Shown piece by piece: positions 63,227 through 64,000 of a DNA stretch of 64,000 nt. The DNA is from Proteobacteria bacterium 005FR1 (GTDB lineage: Bacteria > Pseudomonadota > Gammaproteobacteria > Pseudomonadales > Cellvibrionaceae). Numbering within the stretch: position 1 is the stretch's first letter; every line of letters begins with the position of its first letter. The translations under genes were made by a program, and so were the position numbers. The notes below the pieces were generated by a model that saw only the letters and a program-made list of their open reading frames with translations, was not told the DNA's origin and did no database searches. Location of the stretch: positions 62,001-126,000 of the forward strand of contig WACF01000001.1 of the NCBI GenBank assembly GCA_026192395.1. The letters run 5' to 3'.

Positions 63227-63824
63227 CGGGCTCAAACAACGTCTGGTGGGCGCCATCGTGCTGGTGGCCATTGCAGTGATCTTCCTGCCGACGCTGCTCG
63301 ACCGCGAGGCCCGCCGCACCGTGGACCTCACCAGCCAAATTCCCCCTGAACCGACGATAGTCGCCCAGGTCGTGGAGGTTGCCGAGCCAGTCCCGCCAGA
63401 GGACATACCCGCGGCGAAAGCATTGGCGGAGAACTATCCCCACGAAGCGGTGGAGCCGCAGCCGGCGACAGACGACCTGGCGAGCGAAGGCCCGGCCGTC
63501 GAGCCATCGGCTTCCGCGGTACGCCCCGACGCCCCGCCGTTATCAGACAGCATCGAAGCACCCACTCTGAATGCCGAAGGCGTGCCGGACGGCTGGTCCC
63601 TGCAGGTGGCCAGTTTCCAGTCTGCGGATCGGGCGGAGGCCATGCGAGAGAAGCTGTTGGCGGAAGGTTTCAAGGGCTATATCCGTTCGGCCAAGACTTC
63701 CCAGGGCACCGTTCACCGGGTTTTCGTCGGGCCGAAGATCAACCGGGCCGCAGCGGAAGCGGAAAAGCGCAGCATCGACCAGCGTTTCAAAACGGATGCG
63801 CTGGTGGTGGAATTCAAGCCCTGA
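63219..63824 (+). CDS. dedD: SPOR-domain cell division protein DedD
   Basis: A 201-residue inner-membrane protein. One helix near the N-terminus (LVGAIVLVAIAVIFLPTLL) is followed by a Pro/Glu/Ala-rich periplasmic linker and a C-terminal SPOR domain (GWSLQVASFQSADRAEAMRE, RVFVGPKINRAAAEA) that binds denuded septal peptidoglycan. ATG 63219 overlaps the end of folC; the longer upstream frame is a shadow of folC. cvpA, often next, is not seen in the remaining 176 bases. Confidence 0.92.
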   Translation: MDDGLKQRLVGAIVLVAIAVIFLPTLLDREARRTVDLTSQIPPEPTIVAQVVEVAEPVPPEDIPAAKALAENYPHEAVEPQPATDDLASEGPAVEPSASAVRPDAPPLSDSIEAPTLNAEGVPDGWSLQVASFQSADRAEAMREKLLAEGFKGYIRSAKTSQGTVHRVFVGPKINRAAAEAEKRSIDQRFKTDALVVEFKP

Positions 63825-64000
63825 ATCCGTGCCTGAAAGGCCCGTTTCGGCCGGTGCTTTCGATTGATTCGCCCGGTCATTCCCATTAGCATACGCGCTC
63901 ATTATCGTGGGCAGACGATCTCGGGTTTGAACTTCCTCACTCAATCCAGATTTTCCGGTTTCTCCTCCCGGATTTCGCGCGTTGGCTTAGGTCAGGTGAC

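Noticed and set aside
63825-64000. cvpA after dedD
   Set aside because: Expected from gene order, but no CvpA-like start or membrane segment is readable in the last 176 bases.

Overview
The window is a 64 kb chromosomal stretch of a GC-rich gammaproteobacterium, probably marine and aerobic. Three conserved gene neighbourhoods point to this class: pncC-recA-recX; leuB-asd-usg-fimV-truA-trpF with folC-dedD; and acnD-prpF in the methylcitrate pathway. Steroid-catabolic genes and tandem TonB receptors fit marine steroid-degrading gammaproteobacteria, but genus cannot be read from the sequence. Nearly every gene is on the + strand. I saw no rRNA, tRNA or CRISPR array and no intact insertion sequence.

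Region 1 (2-9445) is one tight operon. Gene by gene it resembles the actinobacterial KstR2 regulon that degrades steroid rings C and D (HIP-CoA pathway): ipdC (cut by the left edge), echA20, fadE31, a short acyl-CoA dehydrogenase, fadA6, an Rv3548c-type SDR, another acyl-CoA dehydrogenase, fadE30, ipdF and a MaoC hydratase. Region 2 (about 9640-14640) holds two TonB-dependent receptors duplicated in tandem together with their leader and terminator. A second thiolase follows. Region 3 (16247-18817) holds two tandem LuxR-type regulators with almost identical DNA-binding ends and diverged sensory ends.

Region 4 (19230-25359) is the AcnD/PrpF-type methylcitrate cluster prpB-prpC-acnD-prpF. Region 5 (25413-33375) is aceE-aceF, the three-part transhydrogenase pntAA-pntAB-pntB and lipB. 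Together regions 1-5 make a plausible route: receptor uptake, ring degradation to propionyl-CoA and acetyl-CoA, propionyl-CoA to pyruvate, pyruvate to acetyl-CoA, and NADPH balance. Region 6 (33774-38302) has an SDR, a DHA2-like MFS transporter, a YciA-type thioesterase and, on the - strand, a UMF1-type transporter. Region 7 (38507-43219) has a large hybrid histidine kinase and an adjacent REC-HD-GYP gene broken by a one-base frameshift.

Region 8 (43348-54349) holds pncC, recA with a LexA box, recX, an RDD membrane protein, two orphan spore-coat-U-like secreted proteins, a degenerate M48 peptidase-like membrane protein, leuB, asd and usg. Region 9 (54668-63824) is fimV, truA, trpF-trpB-trpA, folC and dedD. 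The accD gene often found between trpA and folC is absent. Several intergenic spacers (prpC-acnD, before recA, leuB-asd) carry short GACT- or GGGAAGTGG-like repeats that can fold.
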